This document shows, piece by piece, positions 52,773 through 62,537 of a DNA stretch of 64,000 nt; the first letter of the stretch is position 1, and the number at the start of each line of letters is the position of its first letter. The position numbers and the translations under genes are program-made. The notes under the pieces are model-generated. The model was not told where the DNA came from, did no database searches, and saw only the letters and a list, made by a program, of their open reading frames with translations. Source of the DNA: Acidicapsa ligni (GTDB lineage Bacteria; Acidobacteriota; Terriglobia; Terriglobales; Acidobacteriaceae); contig NZ_JAGSYG010000004.1 of the NCBI RefSeq assembly GCF_025685655.1, positions 434,001 to 498,000 of the forward strand, given 5' to 3'.

Positions 52773-53329
52773 GAACTGAAGAACCTCCCCATATAGCCAA
52801 GCAAAAACTAGAAGTGCATTTCGTTGATCCCGGGATTCTACGCATACGTAGTGCGTGGATATTTTAGCGCGCTATCAACGGTTTCGCGATAGTCTCAAGA
52901 GAAACTTCGAGTTCTGTACAATTTCGGTCAATTTCTGCCTTTTCAGTAGTTTATCGGAAACAAACTCCTGAAATTGTTGGACGCATTCCAACCGAAAGAA
53001 GTTATCTTCACTGCATGATTTTAGCTCTTTTGGCATAAAGATGGCATGAAGAGACTTATGAGTCGATGCAATTGAAAGCACGTGACTTAATGTAACACGG
53101 CCACGCATCGAATAAAGATTAGAAACGTGAGAATGGTTATCAAGAGTATTCCTTGAAAAATCCGTTTTAAACGTGAAAACGCTTACTGAAAACAACGGCA
53201 TTTCGAAGAAATCGGGAAACGTAAGCCACTGGCCGTCTAAGTGGCACTTTCGGATTCACTACGAGGAAACTCCTGTGAGCGGTGTCAGATTTTTGCTGGT
53301 TGTACAAAAAATATTGCAAGCGCGGATGA
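52773..53329. other. AT-rich noncoding region upstream of exopolysaccharide genes
   Basis: This 557-base stretch is clearly more AT-rich than its neighbours and contains no gene I can support. CTACG-CATA-CGTAG (52838-52851) is a short dyad near the transferase start and a candidate operator. The promoter of the transferase gene should lie here on the minus strand. Confidence 0.45.
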
Positions 53330-54568
53330 TCAGATACGAAGGAAAAGGTTTCTGCGATACATCCAGAAAAGCAGAACCCAGTAGATCAGCATCACGCAAA
53401 TTCCAAGCATGAGGGGTTCGAGGCCCAGGCCGAATACCTGAAATAATTTGCGGCCCAGGTTGATGTGCAGATTTTCTACGATGAAGTCTTCCCACAGATG
53501 GGCGATCAAATAGGCTGCTATTGAGTTCATGCCGACAACAACCAGAGGGAAGGCCCATCGGCGATATCCCTTGATGTCGATTACCCACGAAAATACAGCG
53601 AGGAAGAAGAAGCAGATTCCTCCGCTGAACAGTGTCCAGCTTGGTGTCCAGATACGCTTCACAATGGGGCAGATTCCAGTTACATGTAACAGGGCGCCAG
53701 CGGCCATCAGGAGCGATCCTGCGATGAGGAATTTCTTTACAGGAATCCTGGGCGACGCAGAGCGAAACCATTCGCCGGCGCGGAGGCCCAGGAGCATTGT
53801 GCCAAGCGTCGGGATGAAGCTCAGGGTGAGATAACCGCCATCGTTGAAGGCGAAGCGCGATGCACGGGGAAGAGTATTCAGGAACCAGAGATCGAAGGCC
53901 TGGCCGAGGTTGCTGTTCTTGTTCCAGTGTGAGGCGAAGCCGGTGAAATTGTGGTGCCAGTTCGCCGGAACTCCGACGGCGGTGTAATCAAAGTTCGGTC
54001 CGGGAGCGGGATAAAGTGCCCATGCGAGCCAGTAGCCGAACAGGATTGCAGCCAGGCCAATCCACTGCCACTTTGGTTTGCAGTAAGCCAGCAGGAATAC
54101 CAATGTGTATCCGAGGCCGATCTGCGTAAGAGTGTCTTCAAAGGTGAAGTTGGTCTGTGGGCTATGCGTGGAGCGGAGAAAGATGCCGAGCGCGATGAGT
54201 AGCAGGCTTCGCCATATGGTGTGCGCTAACTGCTTGCCGAAGCTCTGATTCTTGCGTAAACGACTCGCGATGGAATAGGGGAGAGCGACTCCGACGAGAA
54301 AGGTGAACGACGGCTGGATCATGTCGTGAAGACCAAGCCCAGCCCACTGGACATGTGTCTGGTTGTATGCCAGCACGTGCCAGAAGAGACTGTTCGGGTA
54401 GGCTCGCGAGACCGCGTAGAAGCTCAGGATTTCGCCCATCATGAGCAGCATGACCAGGCCACGATAGGCGTCCACGGCAATGTTGCGCGGCGGTACTGAA
54501 ACCTTGACCTGCTGGCTTACCCGTGGAGAGGCAATCTCGGGATATTTCGTACTGATTGTTGCATGCAT
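53330..54568 (-). CDS. NagX/HGSNAT-like membrane acetyltransferase (DUF5009)
   Basis: A 412-residue integral membrane protein with about ten helices. The start has VDAYRGLVMLLMMGEIL, then GLGLHDMIQPSFTFLVGVALPYSI, with the conserved His-Asp region of the heparan-alpha-glucosaminide N-acetyltransferase group. FSGGICFFFLAVFSWVIDIKGYRRWAFPLVVVGMNSIAAYLI is typical. Homologues called NagX occur in N-acetylglucosamine loci of many bacteria; they may move acetyl groups or sugars across the membrane. It is divergent from a GH109-like gene. Function is by family only. Confidence 0.82.
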   Translation of the reverse strand: MHATISTKYPEIASPRVSQQVKVSVPPRNIAVDAYRGLVMLLMMGEILSFYAVSRAYPNSLFWHVLAYNQTHVQWAGLGLHDMIQPSFTFLVGVALPYSIASRLRKNQSFGKQLAHTIWRSLLLIALGIFLRSTHSPQTNFTFEDTLTQIGLGYTLVFLLAYCKPKWQWIGLAAILFGYWLAWALYPAPGPNFDYTAVGVPANWHHNFTGFASHWNKNSNLGQAFDLWFLNTLPRASRFAFNDGGYLTLSFIPTLGTMLLGLRAGEWFRSASPRIPVKKFLIAGSLLMAAGALLHVTGICPIVKRIWTPSWTLFSGGICFFFLAVFSWVIDIKGYRRWAFPLVVVGMNSIAAYLIAHLWEDFIVENLHINLGRKLFQVFGLGLEPLMLGICVMLIYWVLLFWMYRRNLFLRI

Positions 54569-54792
54569 TTAACTCACCCCGGCATGATTTATCGATTGGG
54601 ATCTTTCCGTCTGGGCAATACAATTGCGTCAAATCTGGCACGATATTAGGTTTGTAAGGTAGCATACAGCGACCGACAAGTGCCATAGAAAGAAAGCGAA
54701 TGTATATTGATCGAGTAGAAGTATTGGATCTGTCAGATCCCTCTAACTGAGAATTTTGCTATTGAAACTTGCGCACCAATATCAGGAGACAT

Positions 54793-56157
54793 ATGAACGA
54801 CGAAACACTTGGTTCACTCGATGATTTGTCGCGGCGAAACTTCCTTCGGCTCGGCGGTATAACCGCTGTTGGCATGAGCATTCCGCAACTCCATGCGGAA
54901 GCTGCAAAATCTCACGCGTCCAGCATGATCGACGTACCCTTTGCTCCGGTAAAAGATCCACGGGTCGGTCTCATCGGAACTGGAGGCAGAGGCACGTCGC
55001 TGCTGGAAAATCTACTTGCAGCGGATGTAAAGGTGCTTGCGGTCTGCGACGTGGTGCGCGAGAAGGCGGAGCATGCACAGTCTCTGATAGGGAAGGCCGG
55101 GCAGAAGGCTCCGGAACTCTACACGGATGGGGATCATGCTTTTGAGTCGCTGGTGGCGAGAGACGATCTCGATCTCGTAATTATTGCGACTCCATGGAAT
55201 TGGCATGTGGAGATGGCAGTTGCGAGTATGAAGCATGGCAAGCATACTGCTGTCGAAGTTCCGGCTGCGACCTCGATCGAGGATTGCTGGAAGCTTGTCG
55301 ACACGTCCGAGCAGACTCGACGTCATTGCATGATGCTTGAGAACTGTTGCTATGGATACAACGAGACACTCATTCTCAGGATGGTCCACGCGGGGCTTTT
55401 CGGCGACATTCTCAATGGCGAAGGTGCATATCTTCATGATCTTCGCGAGGAGCTTTTTTCTAACAAGGGAGAGGGATTGTGGCGCCGCACTGCGCATACG
55501 CTACACAATGGCAATCTCTATCCGACGCATGGCTTGGGGCCGGTTGCAAACTATATGGGCATTCAGCGAGGCGACAGTTTTGACTACATCGTCTCGATGA
55601 GTACACAGCAGCGTGGGCTTGAGGAATATCGTAAGGCGCATACCCCGGCGGGCGATCCGAAGTGGTCTGAGAAATACGTGACGGGGGATATGAATACGTC
55701 GCTCATCAAGACGGCCAAGGGACTTACGATCACATTGAAATTCGATACTTCAAACCCACAGCCTTATAGCCGTATCAACCTGGTTGCGGGCACTAAGGGC
55801 ATCTTCGCAGACTATCCACCACGAATTTATTTTGATGGACAGCCTGGAGGCGAAGCCTGGGGCAGCATTGATTCCTACAAGGAACATCAGCATCCACTGT
55901 GGAAGCAGGAAGGTGAGATTGCGAAGAAGCTTGGAGGGCATGGTGGCATGGACTACATCATGCTGTATCGCCTGATGCAATGTCTGCGCGAGGGGCTGAT
56001 CCCGGATATGGACGTATACGATGCTGCAGCGTGGTCTGCGCCCGGCCCACTGAGCAGAAGCTCGGTAGCGAACGGTAGTGCACCGGTAAAGTTCCCTGAT
56101 TTCACACGGGGGCGATGGCACGAACGTTCCATATCGCAGATCGCCACGCAGAGTTAA
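54793..56157 (+). CDS. GH109-type NAD-dependent glycosidase of the Gfo/Idh/MocA fold, Tat-exported
   Basis: 454 residues from ATG 54793 (AGGAG four bases upstream). Residues 13-41 have a Tat signal (SRRNFLRLGG). The Rossmann domain starts RVGLIGTGGRGTSLLENLLAADVKVLAVCD. The stretch LYPTHGLGPVANYMGIQRGDSFDYIVSMS holds the GH109 active-site tyrosine/histidine pattern and SMS core; YPPRIYFDG and GGHGGMDYIMLYRL follow. Known GH109 enzymes are alpha-N-acetylgalactosaminidases using bound NAD. It pairs with the divergent NagX-like gene and the GH20 enzyme, suggesting amino-sugar scavenging. Confidence 0.88.
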   Translation: MNDETLGSLDDLSRRNFLRLGGITAVGMSIPQLHAEAAKSHASSMIDVPFAPVKDPRVGLIGTGGRGTSLLENLLAADVKVLAVCDVVREKAEHAQSLIGKAGQKAPELYTDGDHAFESLVARDDLDLVIIATPWNWHVEMAVASMKHGKHTAVEVPAATSIEDCWKLVDTSEQTRRHCMMLENCCYGYNETLILRMVHAGLFGDILNGEGAYLHDLREELFSNKGEGLWRRTAHTLHNGNLYPTHGLGPVANYMGIQRGDSFDYIVSMSTQQRGLEEYRKAHTPAGDPKWSEKYVTGDMNTSLIKTAKGLTITLKFDTSNPQPYSRINLVAGTKGIFADYPPRIYFDGQPGGEAWGSIDSYKEHQHPLWKQEGEIAKKLGGHGGMDYIMLYRLMQCLREGLIPDMDVYDAAAWSAPGPLSRSSVANGSAPVKFPDFTRGRWHERSISQIATQS

Positions 56158-56292
56158 CGACGATGGCGGGACGATAGCGGTTCGGTGGATGCACGGCAGG
56201 AAGTTTCTTGTGTGTCACTCGCGAACCGCCATTATCTGTTGCTGAAAAAACAGTGGCTGATTTATCGGATGTTACGGATATGGATTAGGTCG

Positions 56293-59034
56293 CTATTCTG
56301 CTGGATCGTAGTTCAGGTTCTGTCCAAGCCAGCGCTCCACCTCGGCCACGCTCATTCCCTTGCGCTCGTGATAATCGACCACTTGATCACGGTCAATCTT
56401 GCCGAGGCTGAAATATCGTGATTCCGGATGAGCGAAGTAGAGGCCACTCACGCTTGAGCCAGGCCACATCGCAAACGATTCGGTAATCAGCATTCCTGTA
56501 TTCGCCTGCACATCGAGTAAGTGCCAGAGCGGGCCTTTTTCTGTGTGATCCGGGCATGCGGGGTATCCTGCGGCGGGCCTGATTCCGCGATATTTTTCGT
56601 GGATCAGATCTGCGTTACTCAGACCCTCTTCGCAACCGTAACCCCACTCATCCCGTACACGCTTGTGCAGACATTCGGCGAATGCTTCAGCGAGGCGATC
56701 GGCAATGGCCTCTGTCATGATCGCGTTGTAATCATCATTCTCGGCTCTGAAGCGGTCGCAAAGCTCCTTTACCCCGACTCCGCTGGTTACTGCGAAACCA
56801 CCGATGTAATCCGGTAATCCCGTTTCTTTCGGAGCGATAAAGTCGGAGAGCGATCGACATGGTTCGCTTCCTTCCCGGTTGGCCTGTTGGCGGAGAAAGT
56901 GAAATCGATTCAGAGGTGTTTCGCGCGTGTCATCGGTGTACAACTCGACATCGTCTCCCACAGCGTTGGCGGGAAAGAATCCATAGACGCCCCGGGCAGC
57001 GATCAGGTTTTTCTCAATGATGAGATCCAGAAGGGCATTGCCTTCGGTGAAGATCTGACGAGCCTGCGCACCGTGCTCCTCGTGCTCAAGAATGCGGGGA
57101 TAAACGCCTTTAAGCCCCCAGGTATGGAAGAACGGCGTCCAGTCAATGAATTCGCGCAGTGTCGCAAGAGGGAAATTATCCAATACGCAAACGCCGGTAA
57201 ATGCCGGGACGGGAAGATCTTCGATGCGCCACTCGATCGGAGTACGTCTGGAACGAGCAGTTTCAAGCGAGACAACTTTCTGGCGCGGAGCTGAGTGGGC
57301 TTTGCGAAGTGCTTCATAGTCGGCGCGATGCTTGGCTACGAACTCATCTTTACCGTCTTCACTCAAAAGGCTGGTGGTCACAGGTACGGCACGGCTTGCA
57401 TCCAATACATGCACTACCGGCTCACTGTAGTGTGGCGCAATTTTGACAGCCGTATGCGCCCTGCTCGTAGTTGCTCCGCCGATAAGCAGTGGAAGCTTGA
57501 ACCCCTGGCGCTCCATCTCCTTGGCCACGTGCACCATTTCATCGAGAGAGGGTGTGATCAGTCCGCTGAGGCCGATCAGATCCGCCTTCTCTGCCTTGGC
57601 ACGTTCGAGGATTTTTTCGCACGAGACCATCACGCCCATGTCGATGACCTCGTAGTTGTTGCAGGCCAGGACGACGCCGACAATGTTTTTGCCGATGTCG
57701 TGAACATCTCCCTTGACGGTTGCGAGCACTATCTTTCCCTGCGCTTTGACCACCAGCCCGGACGCTTCCATAGCAGCCTTTTCGGCCTCCATGAAAGGCG
57801 TCAAGTGCGCCACGGCTTTCTTCATTACTCTGGCAGACTTGACCACCTGGGGCAGGAACATTTTGCCTGCTCCAAAAAGATCGCCTACCACGCTCATGCC
57901 GGCCATCAGCGGGCCTTCGATAACTAACAGTGGCCGACCCAGCTTGACGCGTGCCTCTTCTGCATCAAGCTCGATATATGCGTCGATTCCTTTGACCAGC
58001 GCGTGCGAGAGGCGACTCTCCACCGTGCCGTTGCGCCACTCTTCTGCCTTTTTCTCTCCGGCTGCGGTGCCAGCGCTTGACCCTTCTGCTTTTAGAGCTT
58101 CGCCATGCTCGACCAGGCGCTCAGTAGCGTCGGGGCGGCGGTTCAACAGCACGTCCTCAACCAGTACTTTTAGCTCCGGCTCAATCTCTTCGTAGACTTC
58201 GAGCATTCCGGCATTGACGATGCCCATATCCATGCCCGCAGCTATGGCGTGATAGAGAAACGCGGAGTGCATTGCTTCTCGAACCTTATTGTTGCCGCGA
58301 AAACTGAATGAGATATTCGAGACGCCGCCGCTGACCTTTGCGTGTGGCAGGTTTGTCTTGATCCAACGTGTTGCGTTGATGAAGTCAACGGCATAGTTGT
58401 TGTGCTCCTCCATGCCGGTGGCAACGGTGAGGATGTTTGGGTCGAAGATGATGTCTTCGGGAGGAAAATGGACCTCGTCTACGAGAATTCGATAGGCGCG
58501 CTCGCAGATTCGAATCTTCTCCTCAAAAGTCGCGGCCTGTCCCTGTTCGTCGAAGGCCATTACTACGACTGCGGCACCATATTTCGACACCTTCGCGGCA
58601 TTCTCGCGGAACTTTTCTTCGCCTTCTTTTAAGGAGATCGAATTCACAATGCCCTTGCCCTGCAGGCATTTGAGGCCGGCCTCAATGACCTCCCACTTCG
58701 AAGAGTCGACCATGAAGGGAACCTTGGCGACCTCCGGCTCGCTGGCCAGTAACTGCAGGTAGCGTGTCATGGCCAGGACGCCGTCGATCATGCCTTCGTC
58801 CATGCAGATGTCGAGGACATTCGCGCCATTTTCGACTTGCTGCCGAGCTACGCTTACTGCTTCTTCGAACTTGCCTTCTTTAACCAGTTTGGCGAATTTG
58901 GGCGAACCAGCAACGTTGGTTCGCTCACCGATCATGATGTAGACGCCGGGCTGCTGGGTAAATGGCTGCGACCCCGATAGGCGGAGGGGCTTCGTCTCAG
59001 TTCTACCTCGGTTCGTGTCCACGTTCTCGCTCAC
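56293..59034 (-). CDS. metH: Methionine synthase, folate/cobalamin/activation part
   Basis: A 913-residue protein with the last three MetH modules. Pterin-binding domain (about 18-290, [23 protein letters not shown]). Cobalamin domain (about 340-560), whose DVHDIG motif carries the cobalt-ligating His. AdoMet activation domain (about 600-905, ending [19 protein letters not shown] and [15 protein letters not shown]). It lacks the N-terminal homocysteine domain, which is the separate upstream gene with a four-base overlap (GTGA; start GTG 59034). Together they would form a two-subunit B12-dependent methionine synthase. Upstream control is described with the leader. Confidence 0.95.
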   Translation of the reverse strand: MSENVDTNRGRTETKPLRLSGSQPFTQQPGVYIMIGERTNVAGSPKFAKLVKEGKFEEAVSVARQQVENGANVLDICMDEGMIDGVLAMTRYLQLLASEPEVAKVPFMVDSSKWEVIEAGLKCLQGKGIVNSISLKEGEEKFRENAAKVSKYGAAVVVMAFDEQGQAATFEEKIRICERAYRILVDEVHFPPEDIIFDPNILTVATGMEEHNNYAVDFINATRWIKTNLPHAKVSGGVSNISFSFRGNNKVREAMHSAFLYHAIAAGMDMGIVNAGMLEVYEEIEPELKVLVEDVLLNRRPDATERLVEHGEALKAEGSSAGTAAGEKKAEEWRNGTVESRLSHALVKGIDAYIELDAEEARVKLGRPLLVIEGPLMAGMSVVGDLFGAGKMFLPQVVKSARVMKKAVAHLTPFMEAEKAAMEASGLVVKAQGKIVLATVKGDVHDIGKNIVGVVLACNNYEVIDMGVMVSCEKILERAKAEKADLIGLSGLITPSLDEMVHVAKEMERQGFKLPLLIGGATTSRAHTAVKIAPHYSEPVVHVLDASRAVPVTTSLLSEDGKDEFVAKHRADYEALRKAHSAPRQKVVSLETARSRRTPIEWRIEDLPVPAFTGVCVLDNFPLATLREFIDWTPFFHTWGLKGVYPRILEHEEHGAQARQIFTEGNALLDLIIEKNLIAARGVYGFFPANAVGDDVELYTDDTRETPLNRFHFLRQQANREGSEPCRSLSDFIAPKETGLPDYIGGFAVTSGVGVKELCDRFRAENDDYNAIMTEAIADRLAEAFAECLHKRVRDEWGYGCEEGLSNADLIHEKYRGIRPAAGYPACPDHTEKGPLWHLLDVQANTGMLITESFAMWPGSSVSGLYFAHPESRYFSLGKIDRDQVVDYHERKGMSVAEVERWLGQNLNYDPAE

Positions 59035-60137
59035 GCTCTGACCTCGAACTTGCGCGGAGCCTTGCCGTCAAGAGCCCTGGCTATAGCTGCAATGTGCTCA
59101 GGCGTGTTGCCGCAGCAGCCACCTGCAATATTGATCAGGCCGCCCTGTGCAAAGTCGCCCAGATAGCGAGCCATATCCGGCGGTCCTAAATCAAATCCTG
59201 TTTCTGATAGAGGGTTAGGTAAACCAGCATTTGGATAGCAGGAGATTGCCACGTCTGCCTTCTCGGAGAGTTCTTCAAGAAACGGATACATCAGATCTGG
59301 ACCGAGCGAGCAGTTGAGTCCCACGGATAGTGGTCTTACGTGCTGCACTGCATTCCAGAACGCCTCTGTGGTCTGCGCGGAGATCAGCGTCTCGCCGCCG
59401 CGCCCAACCGCTGCCGAGATCATCACCGGCAGTTCCTTGCGGTTCGCAGTGAGGCCGTCCTGATCAAATACTTCGCGGATGGCGACAAGAGCTGCCTTGG
59501 CATTCAGTGAATCGAATATGGTTTCGACCAGTAGAAGGTCTGAGCCTCCGGCGATGAGCGCACGCACCTGTTGTGCGTAGGCGGTCTTAACCTGATCGAA
59601 CGTGACCACTCGGAAACCGGCATCATCTGCATCCGGAGAGTTCGAAAGAGACACAGTCAAAGGTCCGATTGCTCCAGCTACGAAACGTTGACGGCCGGTT
59701 GCGCTTCCTACTCGATCGGCCCATTCGCGGCACTGTCGTGCGGACTGTTCATTGATCTCCCATGCCAGGTTGCCAAGCGAGGGATCATCGATGATTTTCT
59801 GGTAGAAATCAGGATCTTTCCTGCCGCCGTGCTCTCGCGGGTCTTCTACGAAGAATTCGCTCTGTGTGATGCTGGTCGCGCCGAAGGTATTTGTCTCGAT
59901 GATGTCCGCCCCGGCCTCGAGAAAGCGTCGATGAATGTCGCAGATCATCTCCGGCTGGGTCAGGGAAAAGAGATCGCCGTTGTTGAGCAAATCCTTGGTC
60001 GAATTCTTGAAGCGGTCGCCGCGGATGTCCGTTTCCGTCATGCCATAGGTACGGATCGTGGTGCCCATCGCCCCGTCAATGATCGCAATTCGGCTGTGGA
60101 GGATCTCTTCGAGAGGATGTTGGTGAGCTTTTGTCAT
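59031..60137 (-). CDS. metH: Methionine synthase, homocysteine S-methyltransferase part
   Basis: A 368-residue homocysteine-binding module corresponding to the first third of E. coli Met[26 protein letters not shown] is the N-terminal signature. The three zinc cysteines are in [10 protein letters not shown] and [14 protein letters not shown]. It is complete as a domain and ends just before the folate part begins, overlapping it by four bases. It is therefore a natural gene split rather than a frameshift. GGGAG lies just before ATG 60137 (AAAGGGAGAC). The split is also seen in some other bacteria. Confidence 0.94.
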   Translation of the reverse strand: MTKAHQHPLEEILHSRIAIIDGAMGTTIRTYGMTETDIRGDRFKNSTKDLLNNGDLFSLTQPEMICDIHRRFLEAGADIIETNTFGATSITQSEFFVEDPREHGGRKDPDFYQKIIDDPSLGNLAWEINEQSARQCREWADRVGSATGRQRFVAGAIGPLTVSLSNSPDADDAGFRVVTFDQVKTAYAQQVRALIAGGSDLLLVETIFDSLNAKAALVAIREVFDQDGLTANRKELPVMISAAVGRGGETLISAQTTEAFWNAVQHVRPLSVGLNCSLGPDLMYPFLEELSEKADVAISCYPNAGLPNPLSETGFDLGPPDMARYLGDFAQGGLINIAGGCCGNTPEHIAAIARALDGKAPRKFEVRA

Positions 60138-60283
60138 GTCTCCCTTTGGCTTTGAACGTGGCTACATCGGCAATATTCGCACGAAGCCGAAGGCACCTGG
60201 CCGAACAAACCCATTGGGCTCTTCTGAGCACTTTCGCTTTAGTTCTGCCACATTTGGCACGATAGTGCGCCTTTTTCATTATA
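60138..60283 (-). promoter_or_regulatory. metH promoter and structured leader
   Basis: A perfect TATAAT lies at 60278-60283 on the minus strand, with no good -35. The roughly 135-base leader has several possible short hairpins: GCCA-AATG-TGGC, GCTC-AGAA-GAGC, CCC-AAT-GGG and GCC-TTC-GGC. I could not match it to cobalamin, SAM or SAH riboswitch consensus sequences. It could be a cis-regulatory RNA of methionine synthesis. No gene is supportable in 60284-60593. Confidence 0.45.
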
Positions 60284-60593
60284 ACGAAACGGTAAACGTC
60301 TTGGCTTAATGGCGAGTGAGATCTGTGAGATACGGCTGGTTGCCTTCCAAAACTGCCCGAGTCACGTTCTAGAACAGATGCAGAGCAGTGAATAAGAGGG
60401 TGGATGAGGCAAAGGGTTTCTTCTACTACAAACATCTTTTCAGCTGGGCCTGTATTAGATGTGCAAGTCAAAGTGAAAGCCAAGCTCGCTCATATCGCAT
60501 CTGCAACTCTACTGCGAGCGAAAGACGCGATGACTTCCAGGTGTGTTGAGGGTAACGGATTAGCGCTTGGCGGCTGATTGATACTTGCCTGGG

Positions 60594-60641
60594 CAGGCGA
60601 ATGCAACCCATAATGCTCTGCTGCGCTGAAGCATTCGCCTG
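60594..60641. terminator. Hairpin after the secreted hypothetical gene
   Basis: CAGGCGAATGC and GCATTCGCCTG match perfectly over 11 bases around a 26-base loop. It lies just after the stop of the minus-strand hypothetical gene. GTTTC follows on the plus side, so its polarity as a terminator is uncertain. Confidence 0.5.
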
Positions 60642-60646
60642 TTTCT

Positions 60647-61234
60647 CTACTTCGAGTGATAGCCTACGTCATATCCTCCAAGCGATGAAGGGGTGTTGGC
60701 TTTTACCATTGCCTGCACATCCGGCACGATCGTAAATAAAATGAATTCGCCAACAGGTAAAGCGTCTTTGGATGTTACCAAATAAACTTTGTTCGCTTTC
60801 TTTTCCACGGTTGTTGGCACGATCGTTTTAGGATCTAGTTGCGCGTTGATTCCTGTCCACACTCGATAGCTTGCCATCGAAATCTCGCGTCTATCTTTTT
60901 CCTCCTGGAATTTAGCCAGAGTGATGTCGCGGCCTGAATCGGCTACGCCGACAAGACATACCGCAAAGCCAGGACTATCGAGCTGATAGGGCGACTTGCC
61001 GTCTCTGAACTGAGCTTTCACTCTCGCTTTGGCGGCGCCGTAGCTGAAGGCTGCTCCCGCAACGTTCGTGGTCTTGAAGCCAACCGAGTGGGTCGCGTCC
61101 ATCGATATCCATTCACTTCCTTTAAGGTAATAGGCACCGTTATCTGTTGGACAGCTTGGAATGGGGGATTGCCCGAACGCACAGAGACTCGCGCAGAGCA
61201 TTGCAGCAAAGGCAACAAATTTAAGTGATTTCAT
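60647..61234 (-). CDS. Secreted hypothetical protein (195 aa)
   Basis: No family recognised. Residues 1-21 (MKSLKFVAFAAMLCASLCAFG) form a signal peptide; the mature part begins QSPIPSCPTDNGAYYLKGSEW. Four cysteines are visible in the whole protein, two of them in the signal. The segment FVTTNVAGAAFSYGAAKARVKAQFRDGKS-like region and the later IDITLAKFQEEKDRREISMASYRVWTG-like region suggest a compact beta-rich domain, and similar small secreted acidobacterial proteins exist. The AT-rich upstream end and isolation from neighbours suggest a single-gene transcript. Confidence 0.75.
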   Translation of the reverse strand: MKSLKFVAFAAMLCASLCAFGQSPIPSCPTDNGAYYLKGSEWISMDATHSVGFKTTNVAGAAFSYGAAKARVKAQFRDGKSPYQLDSPGFAVCLVGVADSGRDITLAKFQEEKDRREISMASYRVWTGINAQLDPKTIVPTTVEKKANKVYLVTSKDALPVGEFILFTIVPDVQAMVKANTPSSLGGYDVGYHSK

Positions 61235-61409
61235 ATGCTAAACTTTAGCATTGAATAATTTGCATTTACATAGCAAGTGCATGCCACGAAGGTGGCAGCA
61301 GGAAAATTCATTTAGGCTAGGCAATTTCGTTTGGAAGATACTTAACACTCTCACACGAGTATCTTGATATTTTGAACGTCGTGACAATCTTGTAAACTAC
61401 TGATTTAAT

Positions 61410-61487
61410 TGGCGTCCCCGACGGGATTCGAACCCGTGTTATCGCCGTGAAAGGGCGGTGTCCTAGGCCGGGCTAGACGACGGGGAC
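61410..61487 (-). tRNA. tRNA-Glu (anticodon TTC)
   Basis: Cloverleaf readable on the minus strand: acceptor GTCCCCG/CGGGGAC, anticodon loop CTTTCAC giving TTC, T-arm ACGGG-TTCGAAT-CCCGT, discriminator G and an encoded CCA (61410-61412). The anticodon stem has an apparent C27-A43 mismatch at its outer pair. The sequence is otherwise close to standard bacterial tRNA-Glu, which also serves the C5 haem pathway of hemL. Confidence 0.95.
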
Positions 61488-61631
61488 GCGGCTGGCGGTG
61501 TTGGGTGTTCCCTGCACTGCCGCACTCTTTTGAGGCTAACAACTTGTATGCTGTGTGTCAAAGAATTGGATGCGTGAGTTCAGGGTGTTCGAGCGGAGTT
61601 CGGAGTTTCGGGTCGGGTAATCTTATGGGAG

Positions 61632-62297
61632 ATGCCGCGTTTTCGCTATCTCGATACACTGACAATCGGATTTGTGGTCGTTCTCATGGTCTCCAACCTG
61701 GTGGGGCCTAAGCTCTGTCAGATCGGTCCGCTGTTGGTCAGTGGGGCGCAGTTGCTGTTTCCTATCACTTATATCTGCGGCGATGTATTTACCGAGGTAT
61801 ACGGATATGCGGCGTCGCGGCGGGCCATCTGGCTTGGATTTTTTGGAATGGGGTTGCTGGCGGTGATGGGACAGGTAGCGGTTGCGCTGCCGCCGGCACC
61901 GGGATGGCATGACCAGGAGGCATTCAAGACGGTCTTTGGCCTGGTGCCCAGGTTCGCGATTGCCAGCCTTGTGGCTTACTGGGCTGGTGAATTCACAAAC
62001 AGCTACACAATGGCCAAGCTCAAGCTGCTCACGAACGGCCGCTATCTCTGGACTCGGACTATAGGTTCCACGATCAGCGGACAGTTGGTGGATACGGTAG
62101 TTGTTATTCTGATCGCGTTTTGGGGAGTCGCTCCGCCAGCCAAAATCCTTATCCTGATCGCCTCATCTTATGGAATCAAAGTGGTTTACGAGACGTTGGC
62201 GACTCCGATGACCTATGTTGTTGTGAGATTTCTCAAACGAGCCGAAAATGTGGATGTTTACGACAGGGGAACGAATTTCAACCCGTTTGCGTTGTAG
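61632..62297 (+). CDS. Queuosine precursor transporter (QueT/YhhQ-like, VUT family)
   Basis: A 221-residue membrane protein with about six helices, of the VUT/ECF-like family that imports 7-cyano-7-deazaguanine or 7-deazaguanine. Family features: VVLMVSNLVGPKL, LLFPITYICGDVFTEVYGYAASRRAIWLGF, and VAYWAGEFTNSYTMAKLKLLTNGRYLWTRTIGSTISGQLVDTVV with the typical Asn/Trp/Arg residues. The ribosome site is crowded (GGGAG almost abuts ATG 61632), so the start could be slightly different. It sits next to tRNA-Glu; queuosine modifies other tRNAs, so the proximity is probably chance. Confidence 0.9.
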   Translation: MPRFRYLDTLTIGFVVVLMVSNLVGPKLCQIGPLLVSGAQLLFPITYICGDVFTEVYGYAASRRAIWLGFFGMGLLAVMGQVAVALPPAPGWHDQEAFKTVFGLVPRFAIASLVAYWAGEFTNSYTMAKLKLLTNGRYLWTRTIGSTISGQLVDTVVVILIAFWGVAPPAKILILIASSYGIKVVYETLATPMTYVVVRFLKRAENVDVYDRGTNFNPFAL

Positions 62298-62537
62298 CAG
62301 CTGAGTTGATGCTACTGGCGGTCAGATCCCACGTGGGGTGGGCGATGAAATACAATTTTCAAGGCAGCCAACCGTCTGACATACCTATCGCAGGATTAGC
62401 CTGGGTTACTTTTCTGTGCGAACTGTCATGCTTCGGTCTTTGCAGGCGCGGCATAACCCCTTTGACGTGACTTGCATAAATTTCCAAGACCCGCCGTACG
62501 GCGACGAAACAGCAAGCGAGGTCCATCGTTGAGACAC

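Noticed and set aside
52875..53201. 108-codon minus-strand frame in the AT-rich gap
   Set aside because: No recognisable domain, no ribosome site, and atypical composition; probably noncoding.
59031..59034. metH split as a frameshift artefact
   Set aside because: The GTGA overlap is a normal translational coupling, and each part begins and ends at domain borders.
60138..60283. Known cobalamin or SAM-I riboswitch in the metH leader
   Set aside because: Neither consensus core could be found by eye.
60076..60483. 135-codon frame over the metH leader and start
   Set aside because: It overlaps the better-supported metH start in another frame and reads a structured leader; coding is not supported.
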